DNA of 27,130 nucleotides from a virus: positions 1 to 27,130 of IMG/VR virus record IMGVR_UViG_3300033145_001662. One strand, given 5' to 3'. Position 1 is the first letter of the stretch; each line of letters starts with the position of its first letter. Shown piece by piece: positions 1 to 6,745 of the stretch. Position numbers and translations under genes: made by a program. The notes under the pieces were generated by a model, which saw nothing but the letters and a program-made list of their open reading frames with translations, ran no database searches and was not told where the DNA came from.

Positions 1-20
1 TACACCGCGCAAGGCAAAGC

Positions 21-54
21 GGGATTAGGCGGGATTAGGCGGGAAGGGGCGGGA
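21..54. repeat. four GGGA repeats at exact 10-base period
   Basis: GGGA preceded by GC recurs at 21, 31, 41 and 51. The first two units are identical (GGGATTAGGC) and the others diverge after GGGA. One-turn spacing would place all copies on one DNA face. The array lies in the non-coding left margin beyond the last early gene, so it may be a transposase or accessory-protein site; that role is inference. Confidence 0.5.
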
Positions 55-144
55 CAACAAGGGGTTAGGATTGATTTGAGAGGCGATTTTCAAAGTGGCA
101 CGAACGGTGGAAGAACGGCCCAAACACGAGACTTGCGCGGGTGA

Positions 145-185
145 TTGCCGCAATTTTGCCGCGCGTTTTGCCGCAGAATTGCCGC
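145..185. promoter_or_regulatory. four phased TTGCCGC sites, candidate left-end binding array
   Basis: TTGCCGC occurs perfectly at 145-151, 156-162, 168-174 and 179-185, with start-to-start spacings of 11, 12 and 11 bases, about one helical turn. The array ends just before the stop codon of the last leftward gene (187-189). Mu-type transposases bind several sites at each end, so this is a candidate end-binding region. No match to known Mu L-sites can be claimed. Confidence 0.4.
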
Positions 186-186
186 G

Positions 187-660
187 CTATTCGTCGCGGC
201 GATCCGGCGGGGGTAGCAGCGGGCAGGTCACGGGCAGGTCGTAAGGACCCGGCTCTCGCGGCGGATCGGGCCAGAGGCTGTCCCACTGCTCCCGACGATA
301 CTGCAGGGCCAGCACAACGCCCCGGATGTAACGATCTCGCTCGGCCCTGGCGAAGGCCCAGCGGGCACGGAACTGCCGCTCCTGGTCGTCCTGGCGGAGG
401 CTGGCGATATAGATATCGTGCTCGCGAAGGTTCTCGCGGTAGAGGCGGTCGGCTTCCGTATTGAACAGGCGGGCGGCACGCTCGTGGAGGGCGCCCGGGG
501 CGGCGGCGCTACGATCGGGCGCTGCCGCCGGCCGTGCCTGCGGCGTGCAGGCGGCGTGCTGAGGCGCGGCAGAATGGATGCGGAGACCGAGGGTAACGCC
601 GGCCGCAATGAGGCCGGCCAGGCAACCCGCTGCGATTATGGATATTCTGGCGGTGGTCAT
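187..660 (-). CDS. unknown small protein with N-terminal membrane anchor or signal
   Basis: The product has 157 residues. Residues 1-27 (MTTARISIIAAGCLAGLIAA...) form a short basic start and a hydrophobic segment. A low-complexity Ala/Pro stretch follows (about 30-55), then a charged, probably helical region rich in Arg, Glu, Asp and Tyr (56-128) and a Pro-rich tail. It starts inside the stop of the PEP-CTERM gene by an ATGA overlap, so the two are probably translated together. It is the last gene of the leftward operon. I do not recognise a family. The plan of membrane anchor plus charged periplasmic helix resembles spanin-type lysis proteins, but nothing proves that role. Confidence 0.6.
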   Translation of the reverse strand: MTTARISIIAAGCLAGLIAAGVTLGLRIHSAAPQHAACTPQARPAAAPDRSAAAPGALHERAARLFNTEADRLYRENLREHDIYIASLRQDDQERQFRARWAFARAERDRYIRGVVLALQYRREQWDSLWPDPPREPGPYDLPVTCPLLPPPDRRDE

Positions 661-1289
661 TTCCTTCGCTTCATCAGACAGACAGCGCCGAGTAAGGTTA
701 GTACCACGGTCGCCGGCTCAGGGATGGTCTGCGGCGTCGGGTCGGAGTCGTAAAGGGTTGTAGTCAACTCCGTGCTGGTGAGATCGCCTTCGGCCGTGGA
801 GAAAATCTCAATGTCGCCGCCCAGCCAGCCGATAAGCTTGACCGCCACGTCCCAGACCATCCCGGCCGGGACGGTGTCGAACAGCTCATACTCGTCGCCG
901 CTGTTGGGGGCACCCGGGGTCGGGTCAACATCGAAATAGGGCGCCCACTGCTGTGTGGGCGGGTAAAAGACGATCCCCTGTGTGTAGGCCGCTCCATCGC
1001 CGCGAATTCGCTTCTCGGCCGCCGCGCCATACCAGGGGTTTTCAGTGTTGGTCCAGGCCCAGCCGCCGATGCCGCCGAGTGTACCGGAGTGGATTTCGAT
1101 CTTGAACCGGACGTTTGTCAGGGCCGTCGCGGAGGCGGAGTTGTCGATAATCGGTCGGACGGCCTTGTAGCCGTCGAACGATATGCCGTTGCGGTCCTGG
1201 TTGGCGGCGTCCATCTCGACCGTAGCGGCCGAGGCGGCGGATGCCAGCAGACAAACGATTGTCGTTGCGATCGCGGATACCTTACGCAT
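657..1289 (-). CDS. PEP-CTERM sorting-domain protein
   Basis: The product has 210 residues. ATG at 1289 is preferred over the upstream in-frame start because AAAGGGAAG lies just before it and a clear signal peptide follows (MRKVSAIATT, hydrophobic core, cleavage near ASAA). The C-terminus has the PEP-CTERM layout: PEP motif (IPEPAT), hydrophobic helix, then MKRRK. In known systems an exosortase recognises this tail and sends the protein to the cell surface. The middle is Gly/Asp/Thr-rich and probably beta-structured, with no enzymatic motif seen. No exosortase gene is in the window, so the host would supply it. A PEP-CTERM gene overlapping its neighbour by ATGA in a phage early operon is unusual and suggests cargo acting on the cell surface. 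Confidence 0.85.
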   Translation of the reverse strand: MRKVSAIATTIVCLLASAASAATVEMDAANQDRNGISFDGYKAVRPIIDNSASATALTNVRFKIEIHSGTLGGIGGWAWTNTENPWYGAAAEKRIRGDGAAYTQGIVFYPPTQQWAPYFDVDPTPGAPNSGDEYELFDTVPAGMVWDVAVKLIGWLGGDIEIFSTAEGDLTSTELTTTLYDSDPTPQTIPEPATVVLTLLGAVCLMKRRK

Positions 1290-1369
1290 GTTCTTCCCTT
1301 TCAGTTGTCGCCCCGATGTGGAGGGGCATATTGTACCGCGCATCCGTGCAATTACCTATCGTCCTTTTG
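1290..1369 (-). promoter_or_regulatory. gap before PEP-CTERM gene with hairpin and -10-like box
   Basis: This 80-base gap is the largest in the left part of the early operon. On the minus strand it holds TACAAT (1330-1335), one base from the sigma-70 -10 consensus, but only a poor -35 (TAGGTA at 1353-1358). Just downstream is a hairpin with stem GCCCC/GGGGC and an 8-base loop. It may be a separate weak promoter for the PEP-CTERM pair or a leader structure. Confidence 0.25.
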
Positions 1370-1789
1370 TCAAGCCGTTTCCGGTTTCGGATCCAGCCAG
1401 CCGCCGATAACCTTAATCGGCAGGTTGATGCCGTAACACTTCGCCAGTCCGGCACAAAAGTAGCGGTAGCCCCGAAAGCCTACCATCGGCTGGGGGCGTA
1501 TCCACCGCCACGAGTGGGCGGGCATAAACACGTAGAAGCCCGGCTCGTACCATCGCCCCGTCGTGTCGCACTGCATTCGGCGAGGGATGTTCGCTGCCCG
1601 TGAGACCACGGCGTAGCCCCTCAGGTAGCCGTCCTCGACATACCAGACACGCTCGCCGATGTTGATGCTCGGCGATTGATCGAGCCGGAACCGGCGGAAA
1701 TAATTGCCGCCGCCGGCGTCGATACATTCCTCGGCCTCGCGTGCAGCCTCTGTCATCCGCGTTTTCGGTGTAGTTACGCAGATATCCAT
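1370..1789 (-). CDS. unknown phage protein, possibly ASCH/PUA-like
   Basis: The product has 139 residues, with ATG at 1789 seven bases after the preceding gene. The N-terminal third contains TEAAREAEECIDAGGG; a beta-rich middle contains INIGERVWYVEDGYLRGYAV, followed by GFYVFMPAHSWRWIRP. The GERVWYV...GYLRGYAVV pattern, a strand-turn-strand followed by aromatic residues, recalls ASCH/PUA-like small RNA- or nucleotide-binding folds found in phage accessory genes. That resemblance is by eye only and no catalytic residue can be named. Dense spacing makes co-transcription with the early operon likely. Confidence 0.65.
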   Translation of the reverse strand: MDICVTTPKTRMTEAAREAEECIDAGGGNYFRRFRLDQSPSINIGERVWYVEDGYLRGYAVVSRAANIPRRMQCDTTGRWYEPGFYVFMPAHSWRWIRPQPMVGFRGYRYFCAGLAKCYGINLPIKVIGGWLDPKPETA

Positions 1790-1796
1790 GGTTATT

Positions 1797-2471
1797 TCAC
1801 CCGGCCTTCCTTGCCGGCAGGCCGAGGATCAGGCCCTTGGCCCGTTCCATCAGTGCTATCAATTCGCCCTGGAGCTTTTGTGGCATGAGCAGGTCGGCGT
1901 GTTTCTCGCCGGCTGCGGCCAATGCCTCGCGGCCGGCTTCCGTGCGGGACAGCTCCGTCATGAACGCATCCATGATGTCGGCTACGGTGGTGCCCTCAGA
2001 CGCCACCAGCGCCGCCAGGTCGTCGGCGCCCTCACCGGGGCGGTGCTCGGCGAAATCGAGCGCCATCTGCACCGCAGCCATTGCCGTGCCCTCGCGCTTG
2101 AGCAGCGAGCCGATGTAAAACCAGCAGCGGCCCATGCGCCTGGCCGTATTGATTACCTGACGAATCTTGGCCGGAGACAGTGCCGGTCCCCAGAAATAGC
2201 CCGCGCCGGGGATGCCGATAATCTCGTGCCGGTGGTCCTTGACACGCGCCCAGGCGACCACCTCACGCAACTGACGAGTACTGGCCAGGTGCATGTCCTC
2301 GGCGAGCCGCTTGCCGCCGATGCCCTTCGGCCCGGCGGCCTCGATTCGCCCGCAGATTTCTTTGGCCAGGACAGGGACCGGCTTTCGGGCCGCCACCGGC
2401 GGCGGGGTGACCGGCTCGGCGGTCCGGTCATCGTCGAACAGCTCGTTTTCCACATTTCCCATATTTTCCAT
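1797..2471 (-). CDS. unknown early protein with winged-helix-like segment
   Basis: The product has 224 residues; ATG at 2471 follows the previous stop by two bases, with GGGTG upstream. Residues 1-35 are acidic then Pro-rich and probably disordered. Residues about 36-95 (KEICGRIEAAGPKGIGGKRL, then STRQLREVVAWAR and GIPGAGYFWG) look like a winged helix: helix, turn, recognition helix and beta wing. The rest is helical. The C-terminal LGLPARKAG is encoded by a short palindrome-like sequence (GCCTTCCTTGCCGGCAGGC, 1803-1821) similar to the dispersed repeats seen elsewhere. It could take part in replication or DNA binding; family not recognised. Confidence 0.7.
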   Translation of the reverse strand: MENMGNVENELFDDDRTAEPVTPPPVAARKPVPVLAKEICGRIEAAGPKGIGGKRLAEDMHLASTRQLREVVAWARVKDHRHEIIGIPGAGYFWGPALSPAKIRQVINTARRMGRCWFYIGSLLKREGTAMAAVQMALDFAEHRPGEGADDLAALVASEGTTVADIMDAFMTELSRTEAGREALAAAGEKHADLLMPQKLQGELIALMERAKGLILGLPARKAG

Positions 2472-2473
2472 AG

Positions 2474-2869
2474 CTACACCCTTTTGCCTATTCTGAGCGT
2501 GACAGGCACGGCCTTGAGCAGGCCGACGCCGCTGGCCGCGAAACCTTCGTTGGTGTTAAGGCTGCCGGCGATCTCCGCCGCCAGGGACTCGGTCGGGTAG
2601 ATGATGATGTTCCGCCGAAAGCCGTAGTGCGGCGACATGCTGTCGGAGTAGACGATGATCCAGCCGTCGTCGCCCGAGCCGATCACGAGCGAAGCGCCCG
2701 CCAGGTGCAGGGGCAGAAGCCCGGCGGCGACAGGTGAACCGGACGCGGCCAGGGACCTGGCGGCATCAGCCCCGTCCACGCGCCGCTCATAAACCTTCAT
2801 CGCCTGCCGATGCCCGAGAAGCATCGGCTTGTCGTGCTTGTCTGTGATGATGTAGCCGCCGATTGTCAT
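2474..2869 (-). CDS. unknown early phage protein
   Basis: The product has 131 residues. ATG at 2869 is chosen because AGAGGA sits six bases before it; an upstream GTG at 2887 in the same frame would overlap the methyltransferase stop. The protein begins MTIGGYIITDKHDKPMLLG, has a variable middle with Ala-rich stretches, and contains GDDGWIIVYSDSMSPHYGFR followed by IIIYPTESLAAEIAGSL. No membrane segment or known motif is apparent. Its place next to the methyltransferase suggests an accessory role, but no function can be given. Confidence 0.65.
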   Translation of the reverse strand: MTIGGYIITDKHDKPMLLGHRQAMKVYERRVDGADAARSLAASGSPVAAGLLPLHLAGASLVIGSGDDGWIIVYSDSMSPHYGFRRNIIIYPTESLAAEIAGSLNTNEGFAASGVGLLKAVPVTLRIGKRV

Positions 2870-2886
2870 GCGTTTTCCTCTCGCCA

Positions 2887-3777
2887 CTAGCGAACGATGC
2901 CGGCTAAAATCATCCTGGCCGTGTCAATCTGTACCGCCCGCCCGATCTGCGTGCCCACATCTGTGGGCGAGCCAAAAAAGAGATAATCTTCCGGGAACCC
3001 CTGCAAGATTGCGGCTTCCTGCCATTCGAGTTGCCGTGCTCCGCCGGGCAGACGATCGTCGATGACCAGAAACTCAGGATCATGCCGCGACGTGAGGACA
3101 CAGATCGTTGGCGACTTGGCGTCGATCGCGGCGGCATAAGCTTTGTTAACAGCGAAGCTGTTGCTGGTAACGAGTTTCCGCCCGTGCGAACGTCGCCCGA
3201 TGCGGTATGGACCAGGCCGCAGCCGATCCCGCATAACGAGCGTCGAGCGAGGCATCACCAGCGGGCCGACGCCCTCGGGGCGGGGGAAATTGCCGACATA
3301 AATCCGTTTGCGTCGCTGGGCAGAAAAATCTGCTGCGTCAAGCTCAATCCACGGCGTGCCTGGTGGCAGTTCGCGGGTTAATTGTTTAACATCCTCCATA
3401 CACCACCATGTAGGCTGCGCCCGCTCAATAAGCGCCAGCACCGCCCGGAGCGTCCGGCGCTCAGCCTCCATCTCGTGCGAGCCAGGGGCGTTGCCTACGT
3501 TGCGGCGGACACTGAGCCACTCGCACGGGATGCCGCCCAGCATCAGGTCCACGCCCTGCTGCTGGTAGAGCTGTAATAGTTGTGCCTGCACCTCCTCGTC
3601 GCGCAGATCAGTATGGATAACCTGTGTCGAAGGATGATTGAGCTGGTAAGTTTTACACGCCGGCTCCCAGCAGTCATATGCAGCGACAATCTCAATCGGC
3701 AGGCCACGGGCCGCGCACGCCCATCCGCCCGCCCCAGCACACAGATCAATTGCCCTGATTGTTCGGCCCTTACTCAA
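2887..3777 (-). CDS. cytosine-C5 DNA methyltransferase, phage orphan
   Basis: The product has 296 residues. The start appears to be TTG at 3777, supported by GGAGG eight bases upstream and by overlap with the stop of the previous gene. Motif I is DLCAGAGG (11-18, SAM binding), motif IV is GGIPCEWLS (81-89, catalytic Cys85), motif VI is MEDV (127-130, Glu128), motif VIII is QRRKRIYVGN (154-163), and motif X is a divergent QIGRAVQ (277-283). The target-recognition region is between about 165 and 250. It transfers methyl groups from SAM to cytosine C5. No restriction endonuclease is adjacent, so protection of phage DNA against host restriction is the likely role. Target site not predictable here. 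Confidence 0.9.
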   Translation of the reverse strand: MSKGRTIRAIDLCAGAGGWACAARGLPIEIVAAYDCWEPACKTYQLNHPSTQVIHTDLRDEEVQAQLLQLYQQQGVDLMLGGIPCEWLSVRRNVGNAPGSHEMEAERRTLRAVLALIERAQPTWWCMEDVKQLTRELPPGTPWIELDAADFSAQRRKRIYVGNFPRPEGVGPLVMPRSTLVMRDRLRPGPYRIGRRSHGRKLVTSNSFAVNKAYAAAIDAKSPTICVLTSRHDPEFLVIDDRLPGGARQLEWQEAAILQGFPEDYLFFGSPTDVGTQIGRAVQIDTARMILAGIVR

Positions 3778-4316
3778 AACGGAACCTCCACAGGTTCAGG
3801 TAAATCAGCGCGGGCCGTAGCATCGCTGCCGGAGACCGTCCCTGGACCCTGCAGTCGCTGCGCACCGGCCCGCGCCTTGCTGCCATCGTCTTCTCTCGAT
3901 AATATCGCCTTGAGTGCCTCGATAAGCCTTCTCAGCCAGTACGCGGGCGCATCCGCCACGCGAGCGTAACGGCCCGAGGTCAGGTGGTTCGATGCCACGA
4001 ACGTATCAAGCCGCTGAGCCGTCCAGCCGAGCCGCTCGCGGAGCTGCGATACCTTATAGAGCAGCGTGTCGGTGGGTGATGCCTTGTCGGACTCCGCCCG
4101 CCAGTAGCCGGGGTCGGAATTGATGAGCTGCCCCTCGCAGGCGTCCTCGTAGAATGCCATTACGGCGATAAAGCCCTGCCGCGTCCACGTGCGATCGGCG
4201 GCGGAATACGTCCCGCCGATATTGAGCTGGATCGAGTGCCGCATGGCGTCGGATTTGTAGCCGGCCTGGCGGGCCGCCCAGTGCAACGACCTGATTTGTT
4301 TAGGGCTGAGTTTCAT
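3774..4316 (-). CDS. GemA/Mu gp16-like (DUF1018-like) protein
   Basis: The product has 180 residues, starting at ATG 4316 inside the end of the preceding gene. It begins LSPKQIRSLHWAARQAGYKS, then has TRQGFIAVMAFYEDACEG and LRERLGWTAQRLDTFVASNH. This order of short helices, with the LGW segment, resembles the GemA/gp16 family of Mu-like phages, whose members lie downstream of A and B and are linked to early-gene and host-gene modulation. The C-terminal 40 residues are low complexity (Ala, Arg, Pro, Gly) and probably disordered. The family call is by pattern and position only. A possible alternative is an unrelated helical DNA-binding protein. Confidence 0.55.
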   Translation of the reverse strand: MKLSPKQIRSLHWAARQAGYKSDAMRHSIQLNIGGTYSAADRTWTRQGFIAVMAFYEDACEGQLINSDPGYWRAESDKASPTDTLLYKVSQLRERLGWTAQRLDTFVASNHLTSGRYARVADAPAYWLRRLIEALKAILSREDDGSKARAGAQRLQGPGTVSGSDATARADLPEPVEVPF

Positions 4317-4611
4317 GGTTTAGCCGCTGAGGTATCAGAGTGGTTTTTCCGGCATGAAAAGCTTCCAGAATTCGAGTTGCTTCATCGCGGTCTTTGGCAA
4401 CAAGAAGCCATCGCCCATCTTCCATAATGACAGTTCCGGGAATTTTCCCGTGTCCGCAGCAGCTCGCCACAGTAGGGATATTCACCGCGTTCAAAGCCGC
4501 GACCAGGTCGGCAATGCACAGGTCTATTCCTTGCAGGCGGCCTTTGATCGGCATCGGCACCTGATGCTCGTTACTGGCGCACTTACAGCACTTTCTTGGG
4601 CGTTTCAGCAT
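4300..4611 (-). CDS. small Cys-rich phage protein (SCCGHG family)
   Basis: The product has 103 residues from ATG 4611, which overlaps the upstream stop by one base (TGATG). It contains CCKCASNE near the start, then IDLCIADLVAALN and TVASCCGHGKIPG, followed by a beta hairpin (VIMEDGRWLLVAKD). The pattern of a helix with CIADLVAALN, SCCGHG and a following GTVxMEDGR strand is one I recognise from many phage hypothetical proteins of unknown function. Cysteines and His could bind a metal. The last residues are encoded by a fragment of repeat family D (4321-4344). Confidence 0.75.
   Translation of the reverse strand: MLKRPRKCCKCASNEHQVPMPIKGRLQGIDLCIADLVAALNAVNIPTVASCCGHGKIPGTVIMEDGRWLLVAKDRDEATRILEAFHAGKTTLIPQRLNHETQP
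4321..4344. repeat. family D repeat fragment
   Basis: GCCGCTGAGG and following bases match one arm of the D family seen fully at 17313-17400 and 24242-24322. It lies in the 3' end of one gene and directly upstream of the GemA-like start, where no clear Shine-Dalgarno is visible. Confidence 0.4.
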
Positions 4612-4781
4612 CACTCTGTCCTTTGTGATCTCCGTGGTGAAAGTCCCGCAGTCACCTCGGTTCTGAAGTGTCGGTTTTTACTATACCGCAAGCGGTAGAT
4701 GTGCCTGGGACACAGGCCCAGGCTCTTTGCTGGCCCGTCGCAGCCCGGCACGTTGCATGTTTTGACTTCCTTGTCTGCCAT
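4611..4781 (-). CDS. 56-residue zinc-finger-like microprotein
   Basis: ATG at 4781 and TGA at 4611-4613 give 56 residues beginning MADKEVKTCNVPGCDGPAKS, followed by LGLCPRHIYRLRY. The CxxxxC...CxxH spacing followed by a basic helix is the zinc-knuckle pattern common in small phage proteins and in the N-terminal part of HNH endonucleases. No HNH catalytic residues follow, so it is probably a stand-alone binding module. AAAAGAA lies upstream as a weak ribosome site. Translation is coupled to the next gene through TGATG. Its C-terminal residues are encoded by a repeat-like sequence (4619-4643). Confidence 0.75.
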   Translation of the reverse strand: MADKEVKTCNVPGCDGPAKSLGLCPRHIYRLRYSKNRHFRTEVTAGLSPRRSQRTE

Positions 4782-4812
4782 TTCTTTTCTCCTATGCCAC
4801 CGCCGCTGGCGG

Positions 4813-5358
4813 TCACGCTGTCATAACCTGCCTGCCCAACTGGCGCTGGCCATGTAGGCAGGGATGCTCGACCGTCTCGTCGACGGCCTCGGCGGCCTTG
4901 GCGGACGATGCGCCGAGGATCTGCTCGAATGTGCAGGTGTTGCACTTGGGGCATTTTTCGGGCGGGTCATTCACGGGCGAGACGGCGGCTGTGGTACATT
5001 CCACGGCCGGGACGGCCGTGCCACCTGGCGACCAGCCGCAGCCGGAGCACATCCAGCCGAGCAGCCTGCGGGCCGTCGCCCTGCGGACCTCATCCTCTAC
5101 CATGTCGGGCGTCTGAATATCTCGGAGCCGCCTCCGGCGGCGATGACCGGCTGAGATGCGAGCAGGCCGCGTTGCCAGGTTTCGCCTGGCGATCTTCCGC
5201 CACGCGCCTTCGGGCAGATGAACCTCGACGCGGCTGCGGAACTTGTCGTAGTTGCAGCGGAACTCAGCGCAGAGGTCGGTGATTGTCGCGCCGTTTGCCA
5301 GCCGCCACGCTGCCATCTGCGCCTGGGCGGGATCGGTGATGTCTTTACGCTTGCTCAT
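4813..5358 (-). CDS. HTH-like protein with zinc ribbon split by a repeat insertion
   Basis: The product has 181 residues and overlaps the upstream gene by ATGA. Residues 12-60 (AQMAAWRLANGATITDLCAE and following) look like a helix-turn-helix. The CxxC pairs Cys104/Cys107 (CSGC) and Cys136/Cys139 (CPKC) form a probable zinc ribbon. The loop between them includes GGTAVPAVE, the translation of repeat family E at 4999-5026. The C-terminal end (about 166-180) is encoded by a palindromic H-type repeat at 4828-4862. Two repeats in one small gene leave the reading frame intact. A role in transcription or DNA binding is plausible but unproven. Confidence 0.7.
   Translation of the reverse strand: MSKRKDITDPAQAQMAAWRLANGATITDLCAEFRCNYDKFRSRVEVHLPEGAWRKIARRNLATRPARISAGHRRRRRLRDIQTPDMVEDEVRRATARRLLGWMCSGCGWSPGGTAVPAVECTTAAVSPVNDPPEKCPKCNTCTFEQILGASSAKAAEAVDETVEHPCLHGQRQLGRQVMTA
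4828..4862. repeat. family H palindromic repeat in a gene 3' end
   Basis: Arms CCTGCCTGCCC and GTAGGCAGG flank a 15-base centre. Related arms (CCTGCCTACC/GGTAGGCAGG type) occur at 13483-13509 and 22363-22389. It is read in frame in the zinc-ribbon gene. Confidence 0.6.
4999..5026. repeat. family E hairpin repeat inside a gene
   Basis: CACGGCCG GGA CGGCCGTG, an 8-bp stem with a short loop followed by CCACC, lies inside the zinc-ribbon gene. Close relatives are at 7190-7213, 10453-10480 and 13472-13521. Confidence 0.75.
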
Positions 5359-5966
5359 ATCACGCCTCCGGCTTTGCTTGCCTTGCGGCGGTGAGTCATT
5401 TCCGCCCGCAATGCCTCGATGGTGATCTTGAATCGCCGAGATATTTTCAGTGCCCCCTCATAACCATATTTTCCGATTGGACGGTTTTTGTAGGCACAGG
5501 CGGTCAAGGACTGGCCATCATCTGAAAAACTGGTCACTGTTACGACGAGCCCAGCCCAATGAAACCTAAAGCCCATCGCTAGTCTGCCAGTTTTCGGGAC
5601 ATGAAAATGCCCATTACTATAAGCACAGTCCGAACCCTCAATCCGGTCCACGATGAACGGTGGTCGGCGTTTCCATGCCTCAAAACTCTGCGCGGCCGAA
5701 CTATTGCCGTAGATCAGAGCCTCGCGATAGAACCATTCGCCGACCATGTTCCCGCCGTCATTCCGCAGCCAGTAGCCGCTCCCAAGCCGTTCGGCTAACA
5801 TTGCAAAGTCAACGCGATTGAACCGCAGGCCGCCTTGGATGGCCGTATGAAGTGAACTTCTCATTGCGTGGTTAATGCGGTCCCAGGAATGCCCCGTGTC
5901 AGCACAACTAAAATCATAAACAAGCTCCATCAGCCGAAAGGCCGCTGACCGTTTTTTTATGCTCAT
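5355..5966 (-). CDS. unknown early phage protein, 203 residues
   Basis: ATG at 5966 overlaps the upstream gene end by ATGA, and the product's stop overlaps the next gene in the same way, so translation is probably coupled. The sequence begins MSIKKRSAAFRLMELVYDFS. It has an aromatic-rich middle (GSGYWLRNDGGNMVGEWFYR, SFEAWKRRPPFIVDR) and a beta-rich stretch (HFHVPKTGRLAMGFRFHWAG, then VTVTSFSDDGQSL). The C-terminus is basic and helical (KISRRFKITIEALRAEMTHR). No membrane segment and no known catalytic motif is seen. Codon and base use match its neighbours, so it appears resident rather than recently gained. Confidence 0.7.
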   Translation of the reverse strand: MSIKKRSAAFRLMELVYDFSCADTGHSWDRINHAMRSSLHTAIQGGLRFNRVDFAMLAERLGSGYWLRNDGGNMVGEWFYREALIYGNSSAAQSFEAWKRRPPFIVDRIEGSDCAYSNGHFHVPKTGRLAMGFRFHWAGLVVTVTSFSDDGQSLTACAYKNRPIGKYGYEGALKISRRFKITIEALRAEMTHRRKASKAGGVI

Positions 5967-6745
5967 CGTGCACCTCTATGCCCGCCAGCGGCGGGCAAAT
6001 TCGACATTCGAGATTCGACATTCGACATTCCGCAATCGAAGACAATCACTTCGACGTTTGTCTTGCGCCCCCACTCGAGCGCCGCCTGGTGGTCGGCGTG
6101 ATAAACGTCGATGCTGTTTCCGGTGATGACGCGGCCGGTGTCGAGGACCGGGACGGGCCGGTTGTCTGCGTAGCCGTCGACAATGACGACGCTGCCGAGC
6201 GGGATGACTGCCGGGTCGGCGGCGACGAAAAACGGGACTACGCGATCGACGCGGGCGCCGCTGTAAGTGGCGTTGCGGTATTCGCCGGCCACGAAAACGC
6301 TGTTAACTCCGCAGCAGATTTCACACGGGCAATAGGCCGTGACAACCATGCGCATTACATGCGCATGGGAATTCCGAAATCCGAAATCCGAAATCCGAAT
6401 TTCCTTGGCCGGGACACGGTCTTGGCAGCGGGCCTGGTCGGTGACGTTTGCGGACCGGCTAGAGCCGCTTGCGTCGGGGATGACAGGCCCGCCGTAGCTT
6501 TCACTGTTGCGGGCAGGCCCGCTGCCGTTGACCGCGAGTGCCTCAGCCTCAACCTGAGCCGAAGCCTCGGCTACCTCTGGAAGGAGGTGGATTGAATCGC
6601 GGAGCTTGAAAGACGCGATCAAATACCCGGCGATGCCGCCGAGCGAGAAGATCGTCAGCATGGCGAAGGTCCGCCAGAATCGCGAATCGTGAATCGCGAA
6701 TCGCAAATCGTCAAGCTGCTCGGCTTGTTCACGCGCGTTGTACAT
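5963..6745 (-). CDS. membrane-anchored 3D-domain protein, putative phage lysin
   Basis: The product has 260 residues. A single transmembrane segment (about 26-46) is followed by a low-complexity linker (50-125) and a 3D/double-psi beta-barrel domain (about 132-237). The three signature aspartates are visible: VAADP (Asp177), LDTG (Asp202) and IDVY (Asp213). The domain opens with MVVTAYCPCEICCG. The 3D family is related to MltA-type lytic transglycosylases, so peptidoglycan cleavage at the inner membrane during lysis is the likely role. Three repeat families are read in frame outside the domain: B near residue 15, A near 116-124, and C plus H at the C-terminus. A cortex-type or host-derived wall enzyme is an alternative. 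Confidence 0.8.
   Translation of the reverse strand: MYNAREQAEQLDDLRFAIHDSRFWRTFAMLTIFSLGGIAGYLIASFKLRDSIHLLPEVAEASAQVEAEALAVNGSGPARNSESYGGPVIPDASGSSRSANVTDQARCQDRVPAKEIRISDFGFRNSHAHVMRMVVTAYCPCEICCGVNSVFVAGEYRNATYSGARVDRVVPFFVAADPAVIPLGSVVIVDGYADNRPVPVLDTGRVITGNSIDVYHADHQAALEWGRKTNVEVIVFDCGMSNVESRMSNLPAAGGHRGAR
5979..5997. repeat. 8-bp hairpin, GC-rich (family H-like)
   Basis: TGCCCGCC AGC GGCGGGCA is a perfect 8-bp stem with a 3-base loop, directly joined to the family C array at 5999-6038 and translated at the C-terminus of the 3D protein. Confidence 0.7.
5999..6038. repeat. family C tandem repeat
   Basis: The sequence is built from TTCGACA/TTCGAGA-like units (complement of AATGTCGAATGTCGAATG). 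It encodes the end of the 3D protein. Other copies are at 14205-14236, 17127-17163 and 23305-23389. Confidence 0.75.
6371..6402. repeat. family A tandem repeat (8-base unit)
   Basis: Units of CCGAAATC repeat about three and a half times. It encodes residues EIRISDFGFRN between the membrane anchor and the 3D domain of the lysin-like protein. Confidence 0.8.
6677..6711. repeat. family B tandem repeat
   Basis: GAATCGCGAATCG-type units encode residues LRFAIHDSRFW just before the transmembrane segment of the 3D protein. Related arrays are at 11177-11203, 15586-15609, 22642-22676 and (degenerate) 25635-25660. Confidence 0.8.

Noticed and set aside
141-464. Open frame on the plus strand, 107 residues
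   Set aside because: It is antisense to the membrane-anchored gene at 187-660 and has an Arg/Gly/Pro-rich composition typical of a shadow frame in GC-rich DNA.
2153-2455. Open frame on the minus strand, 100 residues
   Set aside because: It is a shifted frame of the gene at 1797-2471, rich in Ser/Arg/Pro, without its own ribosome site.
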